This document shows positions 1 to 12,640 of a stretch of 51,917 nt of DNA, one piece after another (within the stretch, counting starts at the first letter, position 1; each line of letters begins with the position of its first letter). The stretch is from Mesostigma viride (Eukaryota; Streptophyta; Mesostigmatophyceae; Mesostigmatales; Mesostigmataceae): assembly GCA_009746045.1 (NCBI GenBank), contig RPFO01001303.1, forward strand, positions 1 through 51,917, given 5' to 3'. The notes below the pieces were generated by a model, which was not told the origin of the DNA, made no database searches, and saw only the letters and a list, made by a program, of their open reading frames with translations. Made by a program: the position numbers and the translations under genes.

Positions 1-1172
1 GCAGATGCGAGAGGCAAGCCGGGGGCTGGGCGATCACTAGAGCTTGGCTAGGTTACCGCTGCCTTCTGGGCCGGTGGTCGAAGCTGCAGCCGGAGCTGCA
101 GACGTATTTTCATTGCCGAGCGCAGCCGCCAGGCTGCGTTGCGTCCAGGGGCGTTTGCTCATCGTATATTGCGTAATAGCTTCGGAAAATTATATCAGCA
201 TGTGCGTCGTATAGAAAGACGCGTCGACTGTGATATTCACGGCTGAATTTGGTGCTCAAATACGTGAAAGTTATGAGCTCCGCCGTCAGCCATGGCTACC
301 TCGTGGTAAGCTCGATCATGGAGGCGTTTTGATGGAATGAGAAGCCATGCCCTAGCTATTGTGTTTAGCCATGATTCATTGATGATATCTTCCACCTATG
401 TCCAGCGCCTTACGTGCTGAATACATAGTGGTGCAGGTGCACGTTGTGCACCCAGAGTGAGGTGTAGTTTACACCTACCCTTGCAGAAGTAGCCCAGAAT
501 GTATTAAAAGCCATATGGGCGTCCCCAACATCTACTGCTCCAATTTTGGTACTTTTGAAATTCCATGCCTGGAGCGCAAAGTTTGCAATATATGTGCCGT
601 TTGTAGCTCTAGCTCTATAATAACCTGACCAACCCCGCATTCCTCAAAGTACTTAGCACTTGTTGCCTATTCTCATTATGCGAATCACATGATTAGGATG
701 TGCTTCATGATTGCTATTGCTCGAGATTCAATTAAGAATGATTGACATCAATAAATGATGAACCAAATAAACCAAATTAGGCCACTTGACAAGTTCATGA
801 TCCATTTAAATTGTACAATTAAGCGATTAATTAATTCATAAATCATACATTACATGGGATACCCCCGTCGACGAGCTAGTGGTACGTACAATGAAACATT
901 TGAGTTTGTAACATGTCTCCATGGATATATACATGTATGCTGGACCTCGCGCATCTCAGCCCTCTAAGAAATGTTATTTGAACTCAGGTCTAGATCTAAA
1001 TATATACATGATCTGGATAATATTATACACTTCCTTAAAAGAGCATGAATCGAGCTTTACAATTCAGGACAAGGAACTCGTTTGCAAATCACGGCTGAAA
1101 GGCAAGTGCTCACAACGAAGCACGTGCTCTCAAGGCTGTCCACCTCGTCCAACCAAGCCCGGGCGAGCTGGC
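1..1172. other. Gene-free host-like sequence
   Basis: I see no supportable gene. The only open frame of note (410-640, minus, 76 codons) has no recognisable domain. Composition is moderate in GC and becomes AT-rich around 720-860. It is unlike the GC-rich viral block on the right. Confidence 0.5.
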
Positions 1173-4100
1173 CTACTCAACAGGTCTCTTCTTGGCCAAG
1201 TTCGTGAGCCGTTTCTCGACGTCTGTCGGAATGGTCAAGATGGCCTGGCGATTGTTAGCTGGGTTGACAACAATGGTGTGTTCGAACCCCGCGTCCATGC
1301 ACAGGTAGCAATTGACCAAGTTTGGCTGTTCAGCTTGCGCATCGGCGTCCATTTTGAACATCGTCGCCATACCCGGAAATCTGTCCCAGTAGCGCACCCC
1401 CACCACCCATTGTCCCTTACGGAACAACTCCCTATCGACCTTGCCGTTTCTGTCGGCCACTCGCCTCACGAAAGTAGCGGCCACCTGATAAGGCTCCTGC
1501 AAGACTTCCGCTAGCCAATATGGATGATCTGGATCGTGGGACTCATCACCAGAGTAGGACTCGACGGCAAAAATGTCTCGCAGCTTCAGTCTCCTTCCCA
1601 TCATCGTCCTCTCTGCCTGTAGTCTGTTCAGTCGCGTCCCTGCGTGCCCCCCTTGTCCGTTTGGGTTCCTTTGCACTGGCTCCCCCAGTTTGTGGAGCTT
1701 CATCCGAGCACCTCCCACATTCCAGCCGTCCATGTCGGTCCACTCCTTTCGACAATCCCACCACCTTTCCTCGGCGCACGCACCGCCACAATAGCAGGAA
1801 TACTGGCGCAGCATTAAGCGCGTCACATTCGACTTGTCCATGCGCCACCAGTGCGCCTTCTTCACTCCTTTGATTTCGCCGCGCCCTGGGCTGTAAGGAA
1901 GCACCTGCGCGTCGAAGACAAGATTTGCACAAGGGAAAGTTGAAGTTACGAGACCATCGAGCTAGTTGTGTTTTATTAAGCACTCCTGATCGCCAGGACT
2001 CCAAGAACGCCCTAGAAACGACGGCCGGCGTAACTATTCCCTGAACGAGGACTGTACACTTAATTACCTCGGGGAACTCGAAGAAGTTACGCCTGGTCGT
2101 TGTGGTCCCGCCCACCGCCCCCGACGCCAGATTCTCCACCAACTGGGCGGCCGTCTGTTTGTCCTGGTTCTCTTCCCTGATGTGCCACCTCCTCAACATG
2201 CACTTCACAGTCCCACCAGCTCCATCCACCTCCCCCTTTCCGTGCTGCTCCCCAAAGTAATTCCACTCAAATGACTCCAGGTGCGGATCCTCCGTCAGCA
2301 GCCGGGCCACTTCCGCGATCACATTCCTTGACTTGAACTGCATGGAGCAATTGTCCGACCACCCAATGAAGCGCTTCACCTCTACCCCTTCTGACCGTAG
2401 TGTCGCCAGGATTTTGAGGATAGCAAAACGGAGGGCCCGCCCGTCCCTTTTCATTCCGCCCTGTCCGATGAAGTGAAACTCCCTTCTCACGACCTTTCCC
2501 GACGCTGGATCCAAGTAGCGCACGATCCAGGGCATAAGGACGAATGTGACTGGATGCCAATACTGTGCTTGGAGATTGTGATAGGTGTAAGACTGGTAGT
2601 TCTCGGCGTAATCTGTGTGGCATACAAGGTCCCCCACCCGCATCCTTGAGAGACATTCCTTGGAGGCGTCCGCTTGCCACCACGCGTTGAAGCAATGCTG
2701 GATGAAGTCCGGCCACTTGTCCACAATTGCCTCCTTTAGCTCCGTTGGTGTGGACTTGACGTCGACTTGCGTCAATCGCTGCCCACCAGCCTTTGCGATC
2801 TCGTCACAGTCGTCCTGCATATGCGCAGTGTGCACATACAGAAAAGACATCAACTTCGACCCACCAATGACCTGTAGAAAGAAAAAAGACAGGACCTCAG
2901 GAAAAATTGAAAAAGAAACGCCTTGGGGCGCAACCACTCCACTAAAAATTACCTCTGGCCCAAGAACTTCAGGAAACATTGCAAAAGAAACGCCTTGGGG
3001 CGCAACCACTCCACTAAAAATTACCTCTGGCCCAAGAACCGCACCCGGCGGCACATCCTGCATCTCGTATCTGGTCCATGAAATCAGGTGGTTGGAAGCC
3101 TCCTCCCGTTCGCATAACATGAAGTTCCGAATTCCACACTTGGGAGCCAGGCAAGTGCCCAACACACAAGCCTTACGCCGGATCGAGCAAACCCCCAACT
3201 CCTCGCCCAGGTCATGATCGGGCACCCCTTCCTCGTCGTCCAGCACCCTCCCATGCATGGGCAGATCCTCAAGTTCGCCCTGAAAAGGCTGAACCTGCGG
3301 CCGCGACGACCCCACAGACGACCTCGAACCTCCCCCCTCCCTCATCCCCTCCACCTCACAAGTAAACTTGTTCACCCACTCTGTCGTGTGAGTGGCTTTG
3401 AAAATGGAACATGTGGGCACGGACGACCCCACGTCGAGCTGGCTACCATGATCGCACGCGTGGCATTCAGGTCCGCACTCGCATCTGGCATGAAAAGTTG
3501 CACGAAATTTGGCCAACCCCCCAACCATGGACTGCATGGTAGTGTGGTGCTGGCATGCGCACAAGTTCCGCATTTTCCACCGCCCCTTGACGCATGCGGG
3601 CATATGCTTGCAAAAAGTAGTGTATCCCACATGAACTGTGCTCTTCTGATTCGTGCGTAGCATTGACATCCCTGCCTCCGTCTCCAAAATCACCTGATTT
3701 CCCCCCCTCACACCCTCCTCTCCCTCCCCCCCCCCCTCCCTACTGTCCATCCGCCGCGGTGGCTTCAACTCCGGATGGCGGGAAATGAACACTTCGTAAA
3801 TCTTCGACTTGGAGACAGTATAGTAGCGCGCACCCTCCGAAAACGCTAGTGTATGTTTGTAATCCTTTCTGGTCCATTCACAATGAACATCCTTCATGTT
3901 CGGAGACGCCCGCGTCAAGTTATCATCCCTCCAGCACGCTTGTATCAGGGCAATGACTTCCGTCGGAAGCTCGTCTTTCCTCCTCCTCCTCTCTGGCGCA
4001 CTCATCAAAAGGTCGTCCTCCCCTTCTTCCATTCCATCCCTGTGACCCCGAACAGTTGCGACAAAGCGCCTGTCAATCCCGAACGCGCGCTCCACAATCC

Positions 4101-4521
4101 TGTCCGGGACGCCCTCCATTGCCTTCGTAACAAGTCCACACAAGGCCCACCTAAGCCCACGATCCTTCTCAGATGTTCCCAAGTCGCCAAAAGCCTTCTT
4201 GATGTTATCCCGAAGAGATTCCGCCCAATTTTCAGGAAGCCCGCCGTCACAGTTCTTCCTCTTCTTAATGCCGTTGCTCTCCGCCACCATGGCATTTAGT
4301 CTTGAAGCTGCGCAAGACAGAACCTCCGCGCTCATCTCTGGCGTCCTGTGGTTGTTTGCTTTCACGCGTTCCGCCATGATAGGAAAGATGTCATTGGCAA
4401 TTTTGTACCCCTTGTTCTCGATGTACTTGTCGCTCCAGAGACCGCGAAGTGCAGGCTCCCGGTCGTCATTGGACAAGGGACGCGAACCGTCGGAAACGGC
4501 CCCCCGCCCCGATCGCGCCAT
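1173..4521 (-). CDS. DDE/RNase H-fold transposase-like protein with two introns
   Basis: Large minus-strand gene, read as three exons: 4521-3025, 2871-2068 and 1904-1173. The two introns are inferred from splice signals and from the frame change between the last two exons. The middle and C-terminal parts carry acidic motifs spaced as in RNase H-fold transposases: HTDYAENY (Asp codon near 2612), WSDNCSMQFKSR (Asp codon 2353-2355) and a GEQHGKGEVDGAGG block near 2215-2260. Upstream are a Cys/His-rich cluster (about 3400-3620) and a helix-rich N-terminal region. The C-terminal exon continues with a YSCYCGGAC segment. Similar HDYAENY/DGCxxQFK proteins recur as uncharacterised proteins in protists and animals; I recall no validated function. 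The start is uncertain: Met at 4521 begins MARSGRG, but an in-frame Met at 4656 also exists. It could be a domesticated or mobile-element transposase. I see no terminal inverted repeats that would prove mobility. Confidence 0.6.
1905..2067 (-). other. Intron 2 of the transposase-like gene, carrying the GCCGGC repeat motif
   Basis: Donor GAG|GTAATTAAG at 2067 and acceptor CGCGCAG|GTGC at 1905. At 163 nt it shifts frame by one, which matches the frame switch between the FFEFPE end of the middle exon and VLPYSPGRG of the last exon. It contains one copy of the AACGACGGCCGGCGTAACT motif (2017-2035) otherwise concentrated at 4.67-5.22 kb. Confidence 0.55.
2872..3024 (-). other. Intron 1 of the transposase-like gene, with a duplicated 5' splice site
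   Basis: On the minus strand the intron begins GTAATTTTTAG after exon ...GGGCCAGAG and ends with a pyrimidine tract plus CTACAG before GTCATTGG. At 153 nt (3 x 51) it can be read through in frame. A 72-bp tandem duplication (about 2889-3032) copies the exon end and the donor site, so a second donor lies at 2952. Confidence 0.6.
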
Positions 4522-4660
4522 CAGACTTTGGTCAGACGGCAGCTGATTTTTTTCGCCTCTTAATCCCGCGGCACCGAAAGCCCTGAGGATGAGTAATGAT
4601 AAATAATCACCATTAAAGACACGACGAAAACGATGGGCATCAAACAAGAACGACAAGCGT

Positions 4661-5225
4661 CATTAATAACGCCGGCCGGCGCAACTGGATACATGTAAAC
4701 CATACAAAAGTGATTTTATGAAACACATACAGTTTGTCATTAATAACGACGGCCGGCGTAACTCGGGCGCAATTAAAAACCATTAAGAAGCAACTCAGGA
4801 TATGCAGGCAGAAATCCTTCAGGTGTAAAAAAGATGTACAAACACACTTTTGGTAATGGGGCCTGATTGCGCAACTGCAAGATACCATTGGAAACGCCGG
4901 CCGGCGCAACTGGATGCATGTACATAAACCATACAAAAGTGATTTGCACAAAACCCCTACAATTTGTCATGAGTAACGACGGCCGGCGTAACTCGGTTGC
5001 ATTTGAAAACCACAAAGAAGCAACTCAGGTAGTGAAGGCGGAAATCCCAGAGGTGATAAAATGTTTACCAACACAAAATGTTGATAAGCGTGCAAGCTTT
5101 TGCAAGTGCGCGCAAGATACCATTGGAAACGCCGGCCGGCGCAACTGGAACACCAAAACAAAAAACTTGATTTGCACGAAACCCATTCAGTTCGTCATGG
5201 ATAACGACGGCCGGCGCAACTTCAT
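4661..5225. repeat. Tandem repeat of about 230 bp with paired GC palindromes
   Basis: Roughly two and a half units. Each carries the pair AACGCCGGCCGGCGCAACT (4668, 4893, 5128) and AACGACGGCCGGCGTAACT (4745, 4975, and 5203 with a C variant), spaced 75-82 bp apart. The core GCCGGCCGGC is a perfect palindrome. The intervening sequence (tacataaaccatacaaaagtg and similar) is also repeated. Short ORFs here differ between strands and look non-coding. Confidence 0.75.
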
Positions 5226-5519
5226 GGCACTCACCACTTTCACCAAATGCCATGTCGCCATTATATTGAGGAAAGCGAAGTATGCCCACTTGAAGCTGTG
5301 GTCTGCAGAACATTGACACAAAATATGCATGGTATTTCAAGCAATGAATGCTATGTGTCAGGCATCAATGTCTTTATTGTATCCAAATGTGGTTAGGACG
5401 GAGGTTTACATTGGTTGCTATTTTAAGACAATGGCGTATAACCAAACATTGCACACACTCAAGAGTGTACTTATGCTGAACTGGAAAGGAACATTAAACC
5501 CCAATAAGGTAGATATTTT

Positions 5520-5680
5520 TCTTTTACATTTTAATTTTTTATATACTACTTTATATAATATTATATTATATTATATTATGCTATATTATGTTATATGAAA
5601 TAACATTAAAATTAACATAAAATTAAAATTATATATTAATTATAGTATATTATATAATTTATATTATATATTATATTCAC
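5520..5680. other. AT-rich low-complexity tract
   Basis: Mostly repeated TATAT/ATTATATT steps (for example attatattatattatattatgctatatta). No gene is visible. Such tracts melt easily and are common in intergenic DNA. Confidence 0.7.
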
Positions 5681-8600
5681 GATGCTCTGTGTATTAATGA
5701 CATATCAGACACACCTACATCACATCGCCTTGATGTTTCCGTTGTATGGGTCCGGTCGGGCGTTGGTAGCTGGTCGACAACAATTCTACATTTCCTAAAA
5801 AAAAATGCGACCGTGCCTACATTCGAAGGCGCGCTGTGGCTGACCTGAACTATCGGTGAACACCTCGGCGTCACTTGACCGGCCTAGGTTGACATTTCGG
5901 CAGAGTAACGCTGCTTAAAGGATCATTGCGTAGTTCGCGCGATTTGGCTCTTTATATATGTTTTTGGAGACGACGAGCAAGCATCCGATTGGTCAGCCAA
6001 TTCCTGTCCAGTCCTCGGACAGTGTCCAATCCGGTGCTTGGGATCCAGAAAACGTGCTCGAGCCTGGCCACTCTGTCGCGGGCGCCGCGCTAGTGGCGTC
6101 GCGCCCAAACCTGACCAGGCCATAGTGTCCAAAAACCAAATGTCCTCATTTGAGGACATAGTCCTCGTTTGAGACGGGGGGGGTCAGGGGCGTGGTTTTG
6201 GCGCCAAATTTGGTCCTAGGGTCACTTGGTGTGTTTTGGCGCGAAACTGGGATAGGTACTGAGCGCGCCAAGCCCCTGGGGTCGACAGGGGTCGACCGTA
6301 CCTGGAAAATATGAGGCGACGAAAAGTACCTACAACAGCAAGAACATCGCAATGCAATCGAGTGTTTTGTCGAGTGGCGGCTATGGGTCGTGCCAGTTCC
6401 GAGGCTTGCCTGAATGTTATAGGGCATTATTTTGCCCCGGACGAAGACAGCATTTTAGATCGTCACCTAGTGATTTCGAAGATGCTATTCTTCACGTGCA
6501 GGTGCTTTGTATATGTCGAAAATTTTGTTCATGAACGGATTTTGGCATTGTTGAAGAAAATCTGAGAGCTACGTAGATCGCATGATAGGTCAGATCGCAG
6601 TTCGGTTTTACAATTTCTTTTTCCGCCCAGGCGCTGCGGATATCGCGAGTATGGGTTATGGTACGCTTCTGGGTTTATGGGCGACATGGGGAGAAGAGGG
6701 ACCTGGGCAGTTGCATGCGTCAAAGAGTCTCTATTTTTTCGTCGTGATGTCGCAGTCGCGCCTGGCGAAAACCAGGGCGAGCGCGAGCCATATTTTTCTT
6801 TTGCCGCAAGGCTGGGTGCTTCCCACGCGTCGCCGTCCTTTAATATATATTTCTTGAGCTGGCCCGCGCAGCTGGCGGCCTGGGCGCACGTCAAGAACAA
6901 GGTTCCGACTGTCATTCTCAACCGCATCGTTCTAAGTAAGCGAGTTAAGCGGATTGTAACCTGTAACTCCCGCAGACGTGATAATTCCGGTTGCTTTCAA
7001 TGCCCAACTTCGTGGTTTTGATTACGTTCATGTCCGGGGAATAACGGAAGTTTGCTGGGCAGTACTTTCTTTTCCCGTTGCGTCACTGAAAAGGTAAACG
7101 GCCTTGCGTTATCAAAACAGCAGCAAGTAGAAGTCGCTGTGCTTAGTTGCGATGTGGTAGTTTGATTCAACACATATACTGCCTTGTTGCTGAGAAGTTT
7201 TTCAAGGCTTGCTGGTATATTGCCCATATGTTTCTAATGCTTCAACTCATGTCCAAGTGATCAAGACTGGCTTGGAAACTTGAGCTTGTCATGTTTACAT
7301 TGTGCTTGTGTTACAACTTGTGCCTCTTTGCAGTATATGTTTTATATATAACGTAAGGGTTCAGCATCATGGTTTAGCACCGTGGTGGCAGCCGAGCCTC
7401 TACTAACGATCATGGACCTAACCTTGGCCAGTATTTGCTTCATATTTCACTCTTTGGACTGAGCTAGCTTTACACCTGCTGTTTGGCCTGCACCATGGTC
7501 CCTGGCTGCCAGTTACATTTTGTGCCCCCCCTGGCAGGCTGCAGGGTCTAGGACTGCGAGGGCGTAACATAGACATGTTGTGGGCACCCTGGGTGCATTT
7601 TCAGGACCAGCCATGACCTGGCCATGCCTTCTTTCTTGGCATATTGTTGACTTGAGTGCTATTTGGTCACTCGCATAGCGACCCCCCTGCATTCATAAAT
7701 CGTAAACAATTATACAATGAGCATATTTCATGGATGTTAAGCATTGCAACTCTTGAACATATCATAAATGAACATGGTTCCATACCGTACCCATGGATTT
7801 GTTGACATGTGTTAGTTATTACACATGGTATCCGTGCTTGAAAATGTCCTCATTTGAGGACATTTTCTTGGTGATTAGACTATAGGAAAGGGCGGGGGCG
7901 AATGCAAGAATTATTGTTATATCCTGACCTGTCCTGGGGAAGGTCCGGGGCGAATGCAAGAATTAATATACCTGCGTATGCAACCAACACGGCCGATCCA
8001 CATACATAATCCGACTGAGCTGGACGGTACGGACCAAATTTCGGTGCAAATTGAGGCCCAAAAGCTATGTCGGCATGGTGCGCGCACCCCTTGCGGTAGG
8101 GGCCATGGCGACTGCCTTTAGACGAAACGTGACAAATCTGGCACGCGGAAAGCAGAAATGCTCGATTGTTGGAGAAAATTAGTTACTGATTCTAATTTAT
8201 GGCGGGATGGTTGCGATCTATAATGTCGCGGGCTTTTTTTCTTTGCCATCGGCAGGGGGGTCCGGCCTGAATTTCTGTCGGGATGAATAAAGTATATTGG
8301 ATGCCTGCCGGGTTGATTGTCGATTGTTGCCAGTTTTGATGGTCGTAAGGAAAGCTAGTTTAATGATGTTTCTAAAGCCGTAAAAATTCCCGCTGCTATC
8401 TTTACCTTTCCCGTCATTTTGCGGTAAGATAACATTAGCCCTGCGCGATGCGTACTGCCCAACCACTCCATGAAAGGGTGGACTTTCTTGTGCGCCTGGG
8501 CACGAATAAATGCCCGTTATGGTACGTTCTTGTGTTAAACGTCTTAAGCTTGCGTTTTCCTGCTTTCTTACCTCGTTGAGCGTAAGCTTTTTGCCTTCTT

Positions 8601-9287
8601 TCCGGCCAGATGCAGCCAGAAAGTTGCGGGTCCTGGCGCTGCATCGCTGGATTCCTGGGTGTCTTTTAGCTAGTTAATCGTCTGTGACGTGGCTGGCTTT
8701 CTGCAGCGCGTGGCCCGCAACCTGTCGGGAAGGTGTAATGCTTTTATTTCCATGCTTCTCTGAAATTTCTTTTGCTTTATAGACAGTTGTGTTCGAGGAA
8801 ATTCACGCGGTCTTCCTAAGCAGCGGCATCATTTTCCCCAGACACTGACGAGCTGGCACCTGTCTCCTAAAGAGAGCGGCTCGTGCTTGTTAGAAAGGAG
8901 GCAGTGTGCATTTTGCGGGACACAATGCTTTGGTGGCACATGCGTCAGGTAGGCTGTTCCAATGGTCTCTTCACCTTTCCCACTGAGTAAATGTTAGCAT
9001 TTGTCATGCTAACCAGAGCAGCTAGCCACAGGTTGGCTGGATAAAAAGTCAGCTTATTTTCTCTTTATATACTGCGTGTGTGGTCCTCCACGTGTCCGGC
9101 TTGTTGGGCATTTTGGAAGAGGGTTTATAATGTGTTGTTGGGTGGAACAACTTGGTTGTTGGCACAAAATCACACATTATTAGCCTGAGATAGGCATGAC
9201 ATATGCTGCTCAGGCGTGTCGTCCTACCAGCCTTGTTGTTAAGGGTAGACTCACAAGGCTGGCTGTGCCGATGGAGGGGTGGGGCGT
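5681..9287. other. Gene-free stretch with small palindromes and direct repeats
   Basis: No ORF here has a recognisable domain or convincing length. Structures seen are two hairpins with the same core ATGTCCTC-ATTT-GAGGACAT (6140-6159 and 7841-7866, the latter extended to 11-bp arms) and a direct repeat GGGCGAATGCAAGAATTA (7896 and 7948). Non-coding RNAs cannot be excluded by eye. Confidence 0.45.
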
Positions 9288-9776
9288 GCTAGCCCCCCCC
9301 ACACCCACGCATGCATGCTAGCCCACCCCCACACCCACGCATGCATGCTAGCCCCCCCACACACCCACGCATGCATGCTAGCCCCCCCCACACCCACGCA
9401 TGCATGACAGCCCCCCCACACACCCACGCATGCATGCTAGCCCACCCCCACACCCACGCATGCATGCTAGCCCCCCCCACACCCACGCATTCATGCCAGC
9501 CCCCCCCACACCCACGCATGCATGACAGCCCCCCCCACACCCACGCATGCATGCTAGCCCCCCACACACACCCACGCATGCATGCCAGCCCCCATACACA
9601 CCCACGCATGCATGCCAGCCCCCCCCACACTTACGCATGCATGCTAGCCCCCCACACACACCCACGCATGCATGCCAGCCCCCCCACACACCCACGCATG
9701 CAGGCTAGCCCCCCCCACACCCACGCATGCATGCCAGCCCACCCCCACACCCACGCGTGCATGCCAGCCCACCCCT
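9288..9776. repeat. Minisatellite, about 18 units of 26-29 bp
   Basis: The unit is close to CACCCACGCATGCATGCTAGCCCCC, with variation in C-run length and in CTAG/CCAG/ACAG. All frames on both strands are open because the repeat lacks stops. The HPRMHASPP-type translations are artefacts. The alternating purine-pyrimidine GCATGCATGC core could adopt unusual DNA structure. Confidence 0.9.
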
Positions 9777-10009
9777 AGCGTGCTTGTAAAGTTTTTGCAT
9801 GGTTTATTAAAATGAGTGGAATATGTATTTATTGCATTAAATGTTAATTTTATCATGAATGAAAATGGTCAACATTGCCGAAGTGCCCCTAAATTGCTCA
9901 ATATTGTGTGCTCAAGAATTCAATGAGGATTGTCATCATGGAAACCCGCACAAATTCACGATTCCGGGCATGCATGTGAAAGTATCAAGAACAATTTTCA
10001 ATTAAGAAT

Positions 10010-12488
10010 GGTATCTCATTGTTCCATGAATCAATATGACTCCATGTACGTAGACAAGCCATGATGACCCCATGGGAGCCTGAATCCTCATCATTAAATA
10101 CATAAATGCCACCCATGTACGTAGACGGGCCATGATGACACCAATGGAGCCTGAATCCTCATCATTAATTACATAAATGCCAACCATGTACATACACGGG
10201 CAATGATGACACCATGGGAGCCTGAATCCTCATCATTAATTACATAAATGCCAACCATGTACGTAGGCCAGCCATGATGACACTGTGGGAGCCTGAATCC
10301 TCATCATTAATTTCATACATGCCAACAACACGTAGACGGGCCATAATGACACCACGGGAGCCTGAATCCTGATCATTTTTTTTTCTTTGACATCCATGTA
10401 CGTAGGCCAGCCATGATGACACCATGGGAGCCTGAATCCTCATCATTTTTTTTCTGAGACATCCATGTACGTAGGCCAGCCATGATGACACCATGGGAGC
10501 CTGAATCCTCATCATTAAATACATACATGCCATCCATGTACGTAGACAGGCCATGACATCTGACACCATGGGAGCCTGAATCCTCATCATTTACTATTCC
10601 TTGACATCCATGTACGTAGACGGGCCATGATGACACCATGGGAGCCTGAATCCTCATCATTTTTTTTTCTTTGACATCCATGTACATACGTAGGCCAGCC
10701 ATGATGACACCAATGGAGCCTGAATCCTCATCATTAATTACATACATAAATGCCATGATCATCAATGACCCCATGGGAGCCTGAATCCTCATCATTAAAT
10801 ACATAAATGCCACGGTCCATGTACGTAGACGGGCCATGATGACACCAATGGAGCCTGAATCCTCATCATTAATTACATAAATGCCAACCATGTACATACA
10901 CGGGCAATGATGACACCATGGGAGCCTGAATCCTCATCATTAATTACATAAATGCCAACCATGTACGTAGGCCAGCCATGATGACACTATGGGAGCCTGA
11001 ATCCTCATCATTAATTTCATACATGCCAACAACACGTAGACGGGCCATAATGACACCACGGGAGCCTGAATCCTCATCATTTTTTTTTCTTTGACATCCA
11101 TGTACGTAGGCCAGCCATGATGACACCATGGGAGCCTGAATCCTCATCATTTTTTTCTGAGACATCCATGTACGTAGGCCAGCCATGATGACACCATGGG
11201 AGCCTGAATCCTCATCATTAAATACATACATGCCATCCATGTACGTAGACAGGCCATGATGACACCATGGGAGCCTGAATCCTCATCATTTACTATTCCT
11301 TGACATCCATGTACGTAGACGGGCCATGATGACACCATGGGAGCCTGAATCCTCATCATTTTTTTTTCTTTGACATCCATGTACATACGTAGGCCAGCCA
11401 TGATGACACCAATGGAGCCTGAATCCTCATCATTAATTACATACATGCCATCCATGTACGTAGACAGGCCATGACATCTGACACCATGGGAGCCTGAATC
11501 CTCATCATTTACTATTCCTTGACATCCATGTACGTAGACGGGCCATGATGACACCATGGGAGCCTGAATCCTCATCATTTTTTTTCTTTGACATCCATGT
11601 ACATACGTAGGCCAGCCATGATGACACCAATGGAGCCTGAATCCTCATCATTAATTACATACATAAATGCCAACCATGTACATACACGGGCAATGATGAC
11701 ACCAATGGAGCCTGAATCCTCATCATTAATTACATAAATGCCAACCATGTACATACACGGGCAATGATGACACCATGGGAGCCTGAATCCTCATCATTTT
11801 TTTTTTCTTTGACATCCATGTACATACGTAGGCCAGCCATGATGACACCAATGGAGCCTGAATCCTCATCATTAATTACATACATGCCATCCATGTAGGT
11901 AGACAAGCCATGATGACACCATGGGAGCCTGAATCCTCATCATTAATTACATACATGCCATCCATGTACGTAGACAGGCCATGATGACACCATGGGAGCC
12001 TGAATCCTCATCATTTACTATTCCTTGACATCCATGTACGTAGGCCAGCCATGGAGACACCATGGGAGCCTGAATCCTCCTCATTAATTACATAAATGCC
12101 AACCATGTACGTAGACAAGCCATGATGACCCCATGGGAGCCTGAATCCTCATCATTAATTACATAAATGCCATCCATGTACGTAGACGGGCCATGATGAC
12201 ACCATGGGAGCCTGAATCCTCATCATTTACTATTCCTTGACATCCATGTACGTAGGCCAGCCATGGAGACACCATGGGAGCCTGAATCCTCCTCATTAAT
12301 TACATAAATGCCAACCATGTACGTAGACAAGCCATGATGACCCCATGGGAGCCTGAATCCTCATCATTAATTACATAAATGCCATCCATTAAGTAGACGG
12401 GCCATGATGACACCATGGGAGCCTGAATCCTCCTCATTAATTACATAAATGCCAACCATGTACGTAGACAAGCCATGATGACACCATG
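10010..12488. repeat. Satellite array, unit about 71 bp, about 33 copies
   Basis: The conserved core is CCATGGGAGCCTGAATCCTCATCATT, broken by variants, followed by one of three tails: ATTAATTACATAAATGCCA, a T-run plus CTTTGACATCC, or TACTATTCCTTGACATCC. The units then share CATGTACGTAGACGGGCCATGATGACA. Successive cores at 10076, 10147 and 10218 give a 71-bp period. A larger period of about 700 bp is visible (10.24-10.56 kb resembles 10.94-11.24 kb). Translations such as NDEDSGSHGVIM are artefacts. Confidence 0.9.
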
Positions 12489-12640
12489 AGTTAGCATATT
12501 GGTGATGCAATATGCTAAGCATATCATACTTGAAGTGGCCTTTCCAACGCCGTGCTAAACGCCTCATTTGGACAAGGAACTTGAGAGTTATCAAGTCCCG
12601 AAGCGCCCGCCGGACGCTACAGGCAGTATCCACTAAGGAC
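12489..12640 (+). repeat. 5' LTR of copy A, left part
   Basis: Begins AGTTAGCATATTGG like the intact LTR at 26606 and follows it to ACTAAGGAC. Small differences near the break (GAAGCGCCCGCC against GAAGTAATGCCGCC) suggest divergence or repair at the junction. Confidence 0.8.

Noticed and set aside
5316-9288. Short ORFs of 60-150 codons
   Set aside because: No domain, no codon pattern and overlapping ORFs on both strands.
9289-9778. His/Pro/Met-rich and Gly/Trp/Cys-rich proteins
   Set aside because: The minisatellite has no stops in several frames on both strands; there is no sign of coding selection.
10002-11578. NDEDSGSHGV-type repeat proteins
   Set aside because: They result from satellite units in alternating frames with no consistent start, and the tails break the frame.
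9288-12488. CRISPR array
   Set aside because: Units are contiguous without unique spacers, and the context is eukaryotic.
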